Positions 15,814 through 24,573 are shown, counted from the stretch's first letter. The stretch is DNA of 39,896 nucleotides from Anaerolineales bacterium (GCA_020630175.1 JAHDBW010000007.1:1-39896); one strand, 5' to 3'. Notes: generated from the letters alone by a model not told the origin. Numbers and translations are program-made.

Positions 15814-17754
15814 TTACTGACTTTTCCAAGGTTGCTTGCTAAGCGCGCGCTGAATTCGCGCCAATGCAGAAATCTGTGCAACGATCTCTGTCTGATAGAC
15901 ACCAGCCATTTCGTCATCGTCACTTTGTGCATCAAGCTGCAAAAAACGGAGCTCATTCAGCCATCGGTTGATGTTCTGCTGCCTTACCCGCAGCACTGTT
16001 TCACCAAGGTTCCGCTGGCGCATTTCTGAGTGCAAATCAATGTCAGCTAGAGTATCTACCAAACGTTGATAACGGTCTAGTAAGAAATCATCTAAATTGT
16101 CTTGGATAAAATCTGTTGGCATTGCCGTATCTTGCCGCAATGAGGCCGAGACTGCATCCAACAAAAGTTGTAATTCTGTGTCTGCAAAGTCTTCTGTTGC
16201 GAGTGGCGCGAGACCAATCTCACGCAAGCGCCGATCAATCCCGGGCAATAGCTCTGGCTGGACTAACAAACACGCCATGCAGTAACGCTGCGCCCCAGTC
16301 GAATGATCGTTGGCGGCTGGCGCTGGCCGATCTGGCAAGAGTTGCGTGCTGGGCGTTAGCTTCGGCTCTTTACGCGACTTCCACTTGTCTTTCCCTTTGG
16401 ATTGCTTCGGTGCGGCGGCTGGCGGCTTAACATCGGGGAAAAGCACGCGTTCGTCTAAGCGCAGCACGGTTGCTAAGCGCTGGCGATAGGTACCCTGCTC
16501 AATTGGGTGCGCAACATCATTGATCAGCGGCATGATGGCGTCTGAGATTTCGCTTTTGACTTTGGGGTCACTCAAGTCGCGATCTTTGGTCAGCACATCG
16601 ATCATGTAATCCACAACCGATTGCGCCTCATCAATCAGCGTTTCCCATTCTTTCGGATCTTTCTGAATCAGATCATCCGGATCAAGCCCCTCTGGCAGTG
16701 GCGCAACGCGAATATCAAGCTTGAGTTGCCCATCGGTGCGCACCAGCCCGCGCGGGTCAAAGGCCATTTCACGGTCACCCGACTCGCGAGCAACTTCAAC
16801 GCCTTTCAACGTGGCTTTGTGTCCAGCGGCATCAGCATCTAGTGCCAACACCAACTGCCGCGCATAACGCTTGATCTGGCTCATTTGCCGATCTGTCAGC
16901 GCAGTCCCCATTGAACAGACCACGTTTTCATAGCCTGCCTGATGGGCGCTAATCACGTCCAAATAGCCTTCAACCAACACTGCTTTGCCATCTACGCGGA
17001 TTGGCTTGCGGGCTTTGTCTAAGCCATAGAGCGTCCGGCCTTTATCAAACAGCGCATTTTGCGGCGAGTTGAGATATTTAGGTTCGTCTTGCGGATCAAT
17101 GGACCGCGCCCCAAAGCCAACCATGCGGCCTCGGTCATCGCGAATAGGGATCATCAACCGATTGCGAAAACGGTCGTATATCCGGCCAGATTCTGGGTTC
17201 TTTGTGGCCAGGCCAACCTCAACCAAATCATCTGGCGTGTAGCCAAAGTCGGCGAGGTACGTAATTAGGGCATCCCAGCTTTTGAGGGAGAAGCCAATTT
17301 CAAAGTGTGCAGCGGTCTCTGGGGAGAGGCCCCGGTTGGCAACATACTCGCGCGCGGCGGCGGCTAAATTACTTTTATTGAATAAATGCTGATAGTAACC
17401 AACGGTCTTATCTAGCGCGTCACGCAGGCGATCTTTTTCTTCGGTCTTCTTTTGCTGTTCTGGCGAGCGTTCTTCAAGGACAACGCCGGTAATCTTTGCC
17501 AGATATTGCAGCGTCTCTTTGAAGTCCCAGCCTTCCTTTTTCATCAGGAAGGAGAAAATATCGCCGTTTTCGTTACAAGCGCCAAAACATTTCCAGTACC
17601 CAGTATCGGGCCAAACTACAAACGCGGGCGTGTTTTTATTATCGTGAAAGGGACAAAAGCCAGAGTAAGACGCACCCGACCGGCGCAGTTGAACCGTCTG
17701 CCCGATGATATCGAGCACGTCAACGCGGTCTTTGATTTCTTGAACGCTGGACAT
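15814..17754 (-). CDS. dnaG: DNA primase
   Basis: Synthesises RNA primers at the replication fork. The 646-residue protein has a CHC2 zinc domain with ligands Cys34, His37, Cys56 and Cys60 (the last pair spaced C-x3-C instead of the usual C-x2-C), the RNA polymerase basic domain (FRNRLMIPIRDDRGRMVGFGAR, about 196-217), and a TOPRIM fold with Glu262 (VEGYLDV) and Asp306/Asp308 (ALDADAAG). A Lys-rich linker (about 445-480) leads to a C-terminal helicase-binding region. Length is typical. The start is ATG 17754. Heptamer repeats fill the 91 bases separating it from glyQS. It is in the conserved recO-gly-dnaG-rpoD order. Confidence 0.97.
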   Translation of the reverse strand: MSSVQEIKDRVDVLDIIGQTVQLRRSGASYSGFCPFHDNKNTPAFVVWPDTGYWKCFGACNENGDIFSFLMKKEGWDFKETLQYLAKITGVVLEERSPEQQKKTEEKDRLRDALDKTVGYYQHLFNKSNLAAAAREYVANRGLSPETAAHFEIGFSLKSWDALITYLADFGYTPDDLVEVGLATKNPESGRIYDRFRNRLMIPIRDDRGRMVGFGARSIDPQDEPKYLNSPQNALFDKGRTLYGLDKARKPIRVDGKAVLVEGYLDVISAHQAGYENVVCSMGTALTDRQMSQIKRYARQLVLALDADAAGHKATLKGVEVARESGDREMAFDPRGLVRTDGQLKLDIRVAPLPEGLDPDDLIQKDPKEWETLIDEAQSVVDYMIDVLTKDRDLSDPKVKSEISDAIMPLINDVAHPIEQGTYRQRLATVLRLDERVLFPDVKPPAAAPKQSKGKDKWKSRKEPKLTPSTQLLPDRPAPAANDHSTGAQRYCMACLLVQPELLPGIDRRLREIGLAPLATEDFADTELQLLLDAVSASLRQDTAMPTDFIQDNLDDFLLDRYQRLVDTLADIDLHSEMRQRNLGETVLRVRQQNINRWLNELRFLQLDAQSDDDEMAGVYQTEIVAQISALARIQRALSKQPWKSQ

Positions 17755-17764
17755 GGAGGAAGCG

Positions 17765-17840
17765 GTGTCAGGTGTCAGCCATCAGCAATCAGCGTGGCGG
17801 TAAGCCTCCGGGCTGATTGCTGACTACTAACACCTGAGTG
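17765..17840. repeat. inverted heptamer array between glyQS and dnaG
   Basis: Four units of the form NNNTCAG start at 17765, 17772, 17779 and 17786. Four units of the form CTRANNN start at 17813, 17820, 17827 and 17834. The two arms are largely complementary and could form an imperfect stem of about 28 bp around a 20-base spacer. The right arm resembles the array at 24529-24556. Confidence 0.75.
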
Positions 17841-17845
17841 CCGAT

Positions 17846-20836
17846 CTAGAATCCTTCTAGTTTTGAAAGGTCGGCGACGCCTGTTGCCAAGTCTGCAATG
17901 TGTTGTAGCAACGCCAAGTTGTTGTGCCGGACGGCATCGTCTTTGTCCATGACCATCACACTGTCAAAGAACGTGGTGATGGCAGGCGTTACATTGCTAA
18001 ATGCAGCCACAAAGGTGTCAACGCTCGGGTCCATCAATTTGATGCTGGCATCGGTATAGGCCGCATAAAGTGCTTGCGTGTTTGGATCAGTGAACCCGGT
18101 TGGGTCAAGACGATGTTGTTGCTCTTCTTTACGTGTAATCCGCACACAGCGCGCATACGAGTCTAGCAAAGCTTCCCAAGTTGGCATCAGCACATGGTCA
18201 CCTAGCTGTGACGCAGACACGGCCGCTTTGAATGGATCATTCGCAGATTCAACCAACACGGCTTCAACAACATCATGGGCATAGCCAGCGTCACGCAAGA
18301 CCACGCGCAGGCGGCCCGCGATAAAGTTGATGACGCTTTGTTGCACATCGCTGCTGACATCCATTGGTTGTAAGCCAGCGGTGGCTTCTACGGCTTCGAT
18401 CAGGTCCAAATTGAGCTGCTTGCCGATGAGCGTTTGCACAATCCCCAAGGCCGCGCGACGTAAGCCAAACGGATCGGCATTGCCGGTTGGTTCTAAGCCA
18501 GCCGCAAATAACCCAACAAGTGAGTCTAAGCGGTCTGCTAGCCCGACAACGACAGCCGGCATTGTTTCTGCGACTGCATCACCAGAGCCTGCTGGCCAAT
18601 AGTGTTGTTCGATGGCGGCTGCAACGTCAGCTGGTTCGCCGCTGCGTAGCGCATAATCGCGCCCAATAACACCTTGTAGTGATGTCATTTCCACTACCAT
18701 TTGCGTAGCGAGGTCGGCTTTTGCCAACCAGGCTGCGCGTTCGGCAGTCGCTTGTTCAGCGGCGGTGAGTTCTAACGCAGCACCCAATGCTTTGCTCAGT
18801 TCAACCGTACGGTCAGACTTGTCTAGCATAGAGCCGAGTTTTTCTTGGAAGGTCAGTTTGCTTAGCTCTGGGCGGAAGTCAGCCAAGGCTTTGGTGACGT
18901 CTTCGCGCACAAAGTAATTCGCATCGGCAAAACGCGCGCGGATCACTTGTTCATTGCCATAAATGACCTTATCCAAGTGCTCGGCATCCCCATTACGCAC
19001 CCCAATGAAATACGGTTGAATTTCGCCGTCTTTCAGAACTGGGAAATAGCGTTGGTGCTTCCGCATAACTGCAATCAGAACTTCTTGCGGCAAGCTCAGG
19101 AAGTCTTCTTCAAACGTCCCCCGGAATGCGGTTGGCGCTTCGATGAGGTTGGCCACTTCAGCCAAAAGCCCTTCATCATCTGGAATAACACCGCCAACTT
19201 CGGCGGCTAGCTTGACAGCTTCGGCATGGCTATAGGCCCGGCGCTCTGCCAAGTTCCCCATAATGTGGTTGGCTGTCAGTGCAGCGGCATAATCAGTTGC
19301 GGTTGCAATTTCAAATGCGGGGCTGCTCAATGGGCGAATGCCTTTGCTTTCGCGGCCAGCAACCAATGTTGCGTAGGCAAACGGCACAACGTCACCACCT
19401 AACAACGACACCAACCAACGAATTGGGCGCGAGAAGGCGGTGTTGTTACCACCAACCCAGCGCATGGTGCGTTTGAATTTGAGCGCTGCAATCAACGCTG
19501 GAGCGAGTGTTGCTAACACCTCTGGTGCGCCTAGCCCCGGTTTTTTGACAATTGCAAAGACATAATCGTTGCCTTTGACTGCGCGTTTTTCTAAGTCGGC
19601 AACGTCTACGCCTTTGCCACGGGCAAACCCTTGCACCGCACGCGTTGGCTCGCCATTTTCATCAAAAGCACGGTCCCAAGACGGGCCGCGTGATTCTTCA
19701 ATCGCATCTGGCTGACGTGCAGCAAGCTCATGTACCAAGATTGCTAAGCGCCGTGGCGTAGCAAAGTATTCAATTTCACCATGTGTCAGGCGGTTTTCGG
19801 CAAACATGGTTGGCACGAGCGTTTGAAGTTGCGCCAAGGCATCATCAACATTCGATGCAGGCAATTCTTCAACCCCAATTTCAAGCAAATAAGCTTGGGC
19901 ATCTGCTTGCGCGGCAGGCAACGCTGGTACAACGGGTTCAACCGTTGCTGGCGTTTTATCCATCCACGGGAAGCCAAGCTCTTCGCGTTGGGCAACATAT
20001 GCTTCTGATACTTTGCGTGACAAGTTACGCATGCGGCGGAAGTAATTGGCCCGTTCGGTAACGCCAACTGCACCGCGCGTATCAAGCACGTTGAACGTGT
20101 GTGAACATTTCAGCACATTATCGTGCGCAGGCAGGACGAGGCCCCGTTCTAAGGCGGCTAATGCTTCGGCTTCGGCAATATCAAACACGTTGCGCATGCG
20201 GTCAACATCAGCAATTTCAAAGTTGTAAGCGCTGTGCTCTTGCTCTGATTGCAGGTTGACATCGCCATAGGTGAAGGTGTCCGTCCATTTGATGTCACGG
20301 AAGTTATTCACCCCTTGCAGTGCGATGGCAATGCGCTCGAGGCCGTATGTAATTTCAACGGCAGGCGATTCAAGTGCTTGGCCACCAGCTTGTTGAAAGT
20401 ATGTAAATTGCGTAATTTCTTGGCCATCTAGCCAAACTTCCCAACCCAGCCCCCACGCACCGAGTGCTGGTGATTCCCAGTTGTCTTCTACAAAGCGAAT
20501 ATCATGCTCGCGGCGGTTGATACCAACTGCTTCAAGCGATTGCAAATAAAGTTCTTGCGGGTTGCCCGGATCTGGCTGCAAGATCACTTGATATTGATAG
20601 TGCTGATTGAGACGGTTTGGGTTTTCGCCATAGCGACCATCATCTGGACGCACAGAAGGCTCTACGTACGCAACGCTCCATGGCTCTGGGCCAAGTACGC
20701 GCAGCACGGTCGCGGGATTCATTGTCCCCGCCCCAACTTGGTGGTTATACGGTTGCCAAATTAGGCAGCCTTGCTCCGCCCAAAATTTTTCGAGACGGAT
20801 AATAATTTCTTGGAAAGTAATGGCTTTTTCAGACAT
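17846..20836 (-). CDS. glyQS: Glycine--tRNA ligase, fused alpha and beta chains
   Basis: Charges tRNA-Gly. A single 996-residue chain joins the bacterial alpha subunit (about 1-295: [43 protein letters not shown], the motif 2 and 3 region with [10 protein letters not shown]) to the beta subunit (about 313-996: [41 protein letters not shown], the HD-like FGLRRAALG segment). A Pro/Ala linker of about 15-20 residues joins them. Most bacteria encode GlyQ and GlyS separately in an alpha2beta2 enzyme; natural fusions are known, for example in Chlamydia. The reading frame is continuous through the junction. The start is ATG 20836, with no Shine-Dalgarno but a structured leader upstream. It lies between the hydrolase gene and dnaG in the conserved recO-gly-dnaG order. 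Confidence 0.97.
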   Translation of the reverse strand: MSEKAITFQEIIIRLEKFWAEQGCLIWQPYNHQVGAGTMNPATVLRVLGPEPWSVAYVEPSVRPDDGRYGENPNRLNQHYQYQVILQPDPGNPQELYLQSLEAVGINRREHDIRFVEDNWESPALGAWGLGWEVWLDGQEITQFTYFQQAGGQALESPAVEITYGLERIAIALQGVNNFRDIKWTDTFTYGDVNLQSEQEHSAYNFEIADVDRMRNVFDIAEAEALAALERGLVLPAHDNVLKCSHTFNVLDTRGAVGVTERANYFRRMRNLSRKVSEAYVAQREELGFPWMDKTPATVEPVVPALPAAQADAQAYLLEIGVEELPASNVDDALAQLQTLVPTMFAENRLTHGEIEYFATPRRLAILVHELAARQPDAIEESRGPSWDRAFDENGEPTRAVQGFARGKGVDVADLEKRAVKGNDYVFAIVKKPGLGAPEVLATLAPALIAALKFKRTMRWVGGNNTAFSRPIRWLVSLLGGDVVPFAYATLVAGRESKGIRPLSSPAFEIATATDYAAALTANHIMGNLAERRAYSHAEAVKLAAEVGGVIPDDEGLLAEVANLIEAPTAFRGTFEEDFLSLPQEVLIAVMRKHQRYFPVLKDGEIQPYFIGVRNGDAEHLDKVIYGNEQVIRARFADANYFVREDVTKALADFRPELSKLTFQEKLGSMLDKSDRTVELSKALGAALELTAAEQATAERAAWLAKADLATQMVVEMTSLQGVIGRDYALRSGEPADVAAAIEQHYWPAGSGDAVAETMPAVVVGLADRLDSLVGLFAAGLEPTGNADPFGLRRAALGIVQTLIGKQLNLDLIEAVEATAGLQPMDVSSDVQQSVINFIAGRLRVVLRDAGYAHDVVEAVLVESANDPFKAAVSASQLGDHVLMPTWEALLDSYARCVRITRKEEQQHRLDPTGFTDPNTQALYAAYTDASIKLMDPSVDTFVAAFSNVTPAITTFFDSVMVMDKDDAVRHNNLALLQHIADLATGVADLSKLEGF

Positions 20837-20848
20837 TTATTTTTTATG

Positions 20849-20892
20849 GCCCATTTGGGCACTAAGCATGATGTCAGCACGAAAACGTGCTG
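20849..20892 (-). promoter_or_regulatory. two hairpins in the glyQS leader
   Basis: GCCCA-TT-TGGGC lies at 20849-20860, and CAGCACG-AAAA-CGTGCTG (perfect 7-bp stem) at 20875-20892, 13 to 56 bases upstream of the glyQS start. No T-box signature or T run is visible, so the regulatory meaning is open. Confidence 0.45.
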
Positions 20893-20941
20893 TGGTGTTG
20901 TGTTTACCTAATTTACGGGCGGTATTTATTCTAATTTTATA

Positions 20942-20958
20942 GTGGATTTTGAATCCAC
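20942..20958 (-). terminator. stem-loop after the alpha/beta hydrolase gene
   Basis: A perfect 7-bp stem (GTGGATT, 3-base loop, AATCCAC) sits 7 bases past the hydrolase stop. On the minus strand it is followed by TATAAAATT, so it could be a weak terminator, and the same AT stretch could contain the -10 box for glyQS. Confidence 0.4.
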
Positions 20959-20965
20959 GCGTTGG

Positions 20966-21730
20966 CTATTCCGCCAAATAGGGTGCACTCCAAGCCGCGA
21001 CGACATTACCAACATATATAGCATCAGCGTCTTCTGTTAGTAGGTGATCCGCATCATCTAATGAGATAAAGCTTTTAGGATGCAGCGCCGCGCTAAAAAT
21101 TTCAGCGGCATTATCCACACTAACCGTGTTATCAATTGGCGAGTGCATGACAAGTAAGGCGCGCTTCAAATCGCGAATAAAACCGGTCATGCGGTATTGA
21201 TCCAGATCATCTACGAACTGCTTTTTGATACAGAATTTACGCCCAGCCAGCATGATTTCAGCCGCGCCTTTTGTTTCGATCTCATCAATATGATGCTCAA
21301 CCATGTGCAGAATATGCGCTGCCTTTGAGGGCGACCCAATTGTCACGACTGCTTTGCAGCTTTCCACGTGGGCGGCCGCTTGCAACACCGCTGCCCCGCC
21401 AAGAGAATGTCCGATCATCAACTGTGGTGCCGCGCCGCGCATGTTCATAAAGTCTACGGCGGCAAACAAATCTTCAATATTTGAAGAGACGTTGGTGTCT
21501 GCAAAGTCGCCTTCGCTTTTGCCTAACCCAGTAAAGTCAAATCGCAACACAGCCACGCCTTTATCCGTCAGTGCTTGGGCAATGCGCCCTACAGCTCGCA
21601 GATTCTTACTACAGGTAAAGCAGTGTGCAAACAAAGCAAACGCACGCGGCGCACCTGCATCTGGCGTTTCAAAACGCCCAGAAAGTTCTGTGCCTTGGCT
21701 ACCGGGGAACGTGACAAATTCTGTCTTCAT
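20966..21730 (-). CDS. Alpha/beta hydrolase (OsmC-associated subfamily, stand-alone)
   Basis: A 254-residue serine hydrolase. The nucleophile elbow is GHSLGG (Ser109), the acid is Asp200 in HSPIDNTV, and the base is His229 in DADHLL, giving a complete triad. The FALFAHCFTCSKNL segment (31-44) and LRFDFTGLGKSEGDF (62-76) are diagnostic of the hydrolase half of the bifunctional hydrolase/OsmC proteins; here no OsmC peroxiredoxin-like domain follows, and the chain ends at the natural end of the hydrolase fold. The substrate is unknown. The gene starts 31 bases after recO and occupies a position between recO and the glycyl-tRNA synthetase gene. The start is ATG 21730. Confidence 0.85.
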   Translation of the reverse strand: MKTEFVTFPGSQGTELSGRFETPDAGAPRAFALFAHCFTCSKNLRAVGRIAQALTDKGVAVLRFDFTGLGKSEGDFADTNVSSNIEDLFAAVDFMNMRGAAPQLMIGHSLGGAAVLQAAAHVESCKAVVTIGSPSKAAHILHMVEHHIDEIETKGAAEIMLAGRKFCIKKQFVDDLDQYRMTGFIRDLKRALLVMHSPIDNTVSVDNAAEIFSAALHPKSFISLDDADHLLTEDADAIYVGNVVAAWSAPYLAE

Positions 21731-21761
21731 AATAGATAGTGATATAAAACGGGTGTGGCGC

Positions 21762-22556
21762 TTACAGCGATTTTTTATCTGGCGGCGTTAGCGTTGCGAC
21801 CATGTGCCGCACGCGGTGCAAGAAGTCGGCAGACTTCAAGCGTCGTTCAAGCAGGGCTGCGATATATTTCGTCATCACCTGCTCTACTTCACGCGCAACG
21901 GGTTTACGCAACGTAAGCTGCTCAATTTGTTCATACGTGCTGCGTTGCAAAAAGCGGATGACCTTCAGCGCCTGTAATGAAATCGGGAATGCGCCAACTT
22001 GCGTGGCTCCATATTGCGGTCGCACAACGCCCCCGGCTAGCGGATCAAAGAATTGATCTTCCGCCGCAATCGGTTCGCCGCTAACAACACAATACGACAG
22101 TTCAGGCCGGAACCCAACCTGATTGAGCAACTGCAATTCAAAGTAGTGCGCCATCAACATCGGGTTATCGGTGTCGCAATTCCAGCGCATCGCGCTAACT
22201 AGCAACGCATATTGTTCTGGATTGGCGTCATTTTCAATTGTGAAGCGTTCTAACAGTTCAACGTAGTAGCCGGCGAAGCTGACGCGTAACAAATCGTCGC
22301 GTAAGCAATGGTAGGTTTCGAGCGTGTCTACCTGCGTGACGATATGCCATTCACGCCCGCGTGCCAAGAGCAAATCGACCCGATTGTAGAGATCAAGGTG
22401 CCCGGCTTTGCGGCTATGCAAACGGCGAATGCCTTTTGCTAGCAGTTTGAGCTTGCCATAATCTGGCGTGAGTACGGTCAGAATTCGGTCAGCTTCACGG
22501 AATTCTTGTTGCCGCATCACGATTGCCTCGGTGCGGAGCGTACGATCACGTGCCAT
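21762..22556 (-). CDS. recO: DNA repair protein RecO
   Basis: Recombination mediator that loads RecA onto SSB-coated single strands in the RecFOR pathway. The 264-residue protein has the N-terminal OB fold (TEAIVMRQQEFREADRILTVLTPDYGKLKLLAKGIRR) and the C-terminal helical domain. The usual zinc finger (two C-x2-C pairs around a GG turn) is degenerate: only Cys160 (SYCVVSGEP) remains and the second pair reads VVRPQ, although the GG turn (DPLAGGVVRP) is kept. E. coli RecO also lacks zinc, so function need not be lost. It lies 17 bases after cdd and 31 bases before the hydrolase gene, likely one operon. The start is ATG 22556. Confidence 0.92.
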   Translation of the reverse strand: MARDRTLRTEAIVMRQQEFREADRILTVLTPDYGKLKLLAKGIRRLHSRKAGHLDLYNRVDLLLARGREWHIVTQVDTLETYHCLRDDLLRVSFAGYYVELLERFTIENDANPEQYALLVSAMRWNCDTDNPMLMAHYFELQLLNQVGFRPELSYCVVSGEPIAAEDQFFDPLAGGVVRPQYGATQVGAFPISLQALKVIRFLQRSTYEQIEQLTLRKPVAREVEQVMTKYIAALLERRLKSADFLHRVRHMVATLTPPDKKSL

Positions 22557-22573
22557 TTATTAGACTCTTCGCG

Positions 22574-22963
22574 TTAGAGATTTGCGGGGCCAAACCCATC
22601 CACAAGCAATTCATCAAGTCGCATTGTGTGCCTGATGTTACCGTCGAGGTCAGCCATGATCACATCAAGGGTTGGCGCAAACTCTGTTAGCACCTGGCGG
22701 CAGACACCACACGGCGAAACCGCCCCTTTTGAAACCACCGCAATCTTCACAAACTCACGTTGCCCTTCTGATACAGCTTTGAACACCGCCGTGCGTTCCG
22801 CGCAGTTTGTGGGCGAATACGCCGCATTTTCAATATTGACGCCAGTAATGACAGCGCCGTCTGCCGTTAGTAACGCCGCGCCAACTTTGAAGTTGGAATA
22901 TGGCGCATAACAGAATTGCGTCGCGTCAACTGCTGCTTGGACAAGGTCTTGTGTAGTGATCAT
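22574..22963 (-). CDS. cdd: Cytidine deaminase
   Basis: Deaminates cytidine and deoxycytidine to uridines in pyrimidine salvage. The 129-residue length is typical of the homotetrameric class. The zinc ligands are Cys54, Cys85 and Cys88 (TNCAE and PCGVCRQ), and the proton-shuttle glutamate is Glu56. The nucleoside-binding NIENAAYSPTNCAERTA block is intact. The start is ATG 22963, without a Shine-Dalgarno. A tetranucleotide-phased repeat region lies immediately upstream. In Bacillus cdd also precedes recO (with era between); here recO follows directly. Confidence 0.96.
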   Translation of the reverse strand: MITTQDLVQAAVDATQFCYAPYSNFKVGAALLTADGAVITGVNIENAAYSPTNCAERTAVFKAVSEGQREFVKIAVVSKGAVSPCGVCRQVLTEFAPTLDVIMADLDGNIRHTMRLDELLVDGFGPANL

Positions 22964-22965
22964 GG

Positions 22966-23093
22966 ATTGATGAGTTGGTTGATTGGCCAGTTTGTTGGTT
23001 TGTTGGTTGGCTTGTTGGTTGGTTGGTTTGCGCTATGTCTTGAAATACAGACCAACCAACTAACTACCCAACTATCCAACTAACGCCCTAATC
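22966..23093. repeat. inverted tetranucleotide-phased repeats (TTGG / CCAA)
   Basis: From about 22968 to 23030 the plus strand is built from TTGG/TTGA/TTTG words with four- and eight-base periodicity. From 23051 to 23092 it is built from ACCA/ACTA/CCTA words with four-base periodicity. The arms are complementary (a TTGGTTGGT run against ACCAACCAA) around a spacer of about 24 bases, so a long imperfect hairpin is possible between glmU and cdd. Confidence 0.75.
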
Positions 23094-23095
23094 CC

Positions 23096-24442
23096 CTAAC
23101 TCCGCTTCCGGAGAACGCGTGCTGGGACGCCAACCGCTGTGGCATCTTCCGGCACGTTCTTGGTAACAACAGAGCCTGCTCCGGTGCGTGCGCGGTCGCC
23201 AATGGTAAGTGGCGCAACGAGCATTGAATCGCTGCCGATAAAGACGTCTTCGCCAATTTCTGTGCGGTGCTTTTTATGGTCAGCGCTGAAGTTACAGGTG
23301 ATGGTGCCGGCCCCAATGTTGGTGTTTGCACCAATGGTGGCGTCGCCAATATAAGAGAAGTGCCCGACTTTCACGCCTGGGCCAAGGTAAGACTTTTTGA
23401 TTTCACCAAAGTTACCCATATGGACCCCATCTGCCAAGTGCGCGCCTTTACGCAAGTGCCCAAACGGCCCTATATCCACATTGTTTTCCATGGTGGCTTC
23501 TTCTAAGACTGAGGCTTCAATTTCACAGTGGTTGCCAATGGTGCAGTCACGGATGATGCTGTTCGGACCCACGGTGCAATTTTCACCGATGGCAGTCGCG
23601 CCTTCAATCATCGTATTTGGCAAAATCACGGTGTCTGCACCAATCGTGACATCAACGCCAATATACGTTGTATCTGGGTCTACCAGCGTAACGCCAGCTT
23701 CCATCATGCCAATGTTGATGCGCGTGCGCAGTCGTTTTTCTGCTTCGGCAAGATGCACGCGCGTATTGATGCCAATGGCCTCGGTATTGTCTTCAAGGAT
23801 CACAGCATCGACGCGTAAGTCTTGCGCAACGGCCATGGCAACCAAATCGGTTAGGTAATACTCACCTTTTGGTGATTTTTCAATGTTGTGTAGGTTTTCC
23901 CAAAGCCAGTCTGCGTCAAAGCAATACACCCCAACGTTGAGCTCTTTGATTTCGCGCTGTTCTGGCGTGCAGTCTGCATCTTCAACAATGGCAGCCACGC
24001 CGCCATCTGCTAGGCGCACAATGCGCCCAAAGCCACGCGGGTCTTCAGCAATGATGGTGGTCATGGTTAGCGGGCCGCTGTTATTGGCTTGACGATCAAT
24101 AACCGTTTGCAACGTTGCGGCTGTTAGCAGCGGCATATCAGCCGCCCAAACTAGCACTTGTGAGGCGTTGCCTTTCAGTAGGCCTTCCGTTTGCATCACC
24201 GCGTGCCCGGTGCCTAATTGGTCGGCTTGGAGCGCGAATTGTGCGGTTTCGCCCAAGCTGGCTTTCACATCATCTGCGCCATGGCCCACAATCACAACTG
24301 GCTTTGCGTCGCCAATGCGGCTGGCAAGCGCAACAGCGTGATTGACCAATGGCTTGCCCGCAACTTTGTGCAGCACCTTTGGCAGTTTAGATTTCATGCG
24401 GGTGCCTTTACCGGCAGCCATAATTACGGTTGCAATTGTCAT
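23096..24442 (-). CDS. glmU: Bifunctional UDP-GlcNAc pyrophosphorylase / glucosamine-1-phosphate acetyltransferase
   Basis: Makes UDP-N-acetylglucosamine, the precursor of peptidoglycan and other envelope polymers. The 448-residue protein has the N-terminal uridylyltransferase domain with the nucleotide-binding MAAGKGTRMKSKLPKVLHK (8-26), the DMPLL and GEYYLTD blocks, and from about residue 245 a left-handed beta-helix of hexapeptide repeats. The acetyltransferase active-site region (GPFGHLRKGAHLADGVHMGNF, then KVGHFSYIGDATIGANTNIGAGTI and NFSADHKKHRTEIG) is intact. Length is normal. The start is ATG 24442. Upstream are heptamer repeats and the tRNA-Gln terminator, so it likely has its own promoter. 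Confidence 0.97.
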   Translation of the reverse strand: MTIATVIMAAGKGTRMKSKLPKVLHKVAGKPLVNHAVALASRIGDAKPVVIVGHGADDVKASLGETAQFALQADQLGTGHAVMQTEGLLKGNASQVLVWAADMPLLTAATLQTVIDRQANNSGPLTMTTIIAEDPRGFGRIVRLADGGVAAIVEDADCTPEQREIKELNVGVYCFDADWLWENLHNIEKSPKGEYYLTDLVAMAVAQDLRVDAVILEDNTEAIGINTRVHLAEAEKRLRTRINIGMMEAGVTLVDPDTTYIGVDVTIGADTVILPNTMIEGATAIGENCTVGPNSIIRDCTIGNHCEIEASVLEEATMENNVDIGPFGHLRKGAHLADGVHMGNFGEIKKSYLGPGVKVGHFSYIGDATIGANTNIGAGTITCNFSADHKKHRTEIGEDVFIGSDSMLVAPLTIGDRARTGAGSVVTKNVPEDATAVGVPARVLRKRS

Positions 24443-24447
24443 TTTAG

Positions 24448-24556
24448 TTATCAGCCTTCCGCGATCAGCGGACAGCTTCCGCTAATAGCGTTTAGATTTG
24501 AAAGTATCTTAGCAAGAACAGGTATAAGCCGATTGCTGACACCTGAGCGCTGTTCC
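24448..24556. repeat. heptamer-phased repeats flanking the glmU promoter region
   Basis: The left block (24448-24489) has seven-base units, three of which end in CAG, at 24448, 24462 and 24469. The right block (24529-24556) has four units beginning with C and in phase, three of them CTGNNNN, at 24529, 24536, 24543 and 24550. The right block closely matches the right arm of the glyQS-dnaG array. Confidence 0.65.
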
Positions 24557-24573
24557 CTAAATTTAGCATAAAA

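Noticed and set aside
20837-20965. T-box riboswitch upstream of glyQS
   Set aside because: Hairpins are present, but I see no T-box consensus, no specifier loop and no terminator with a T run.
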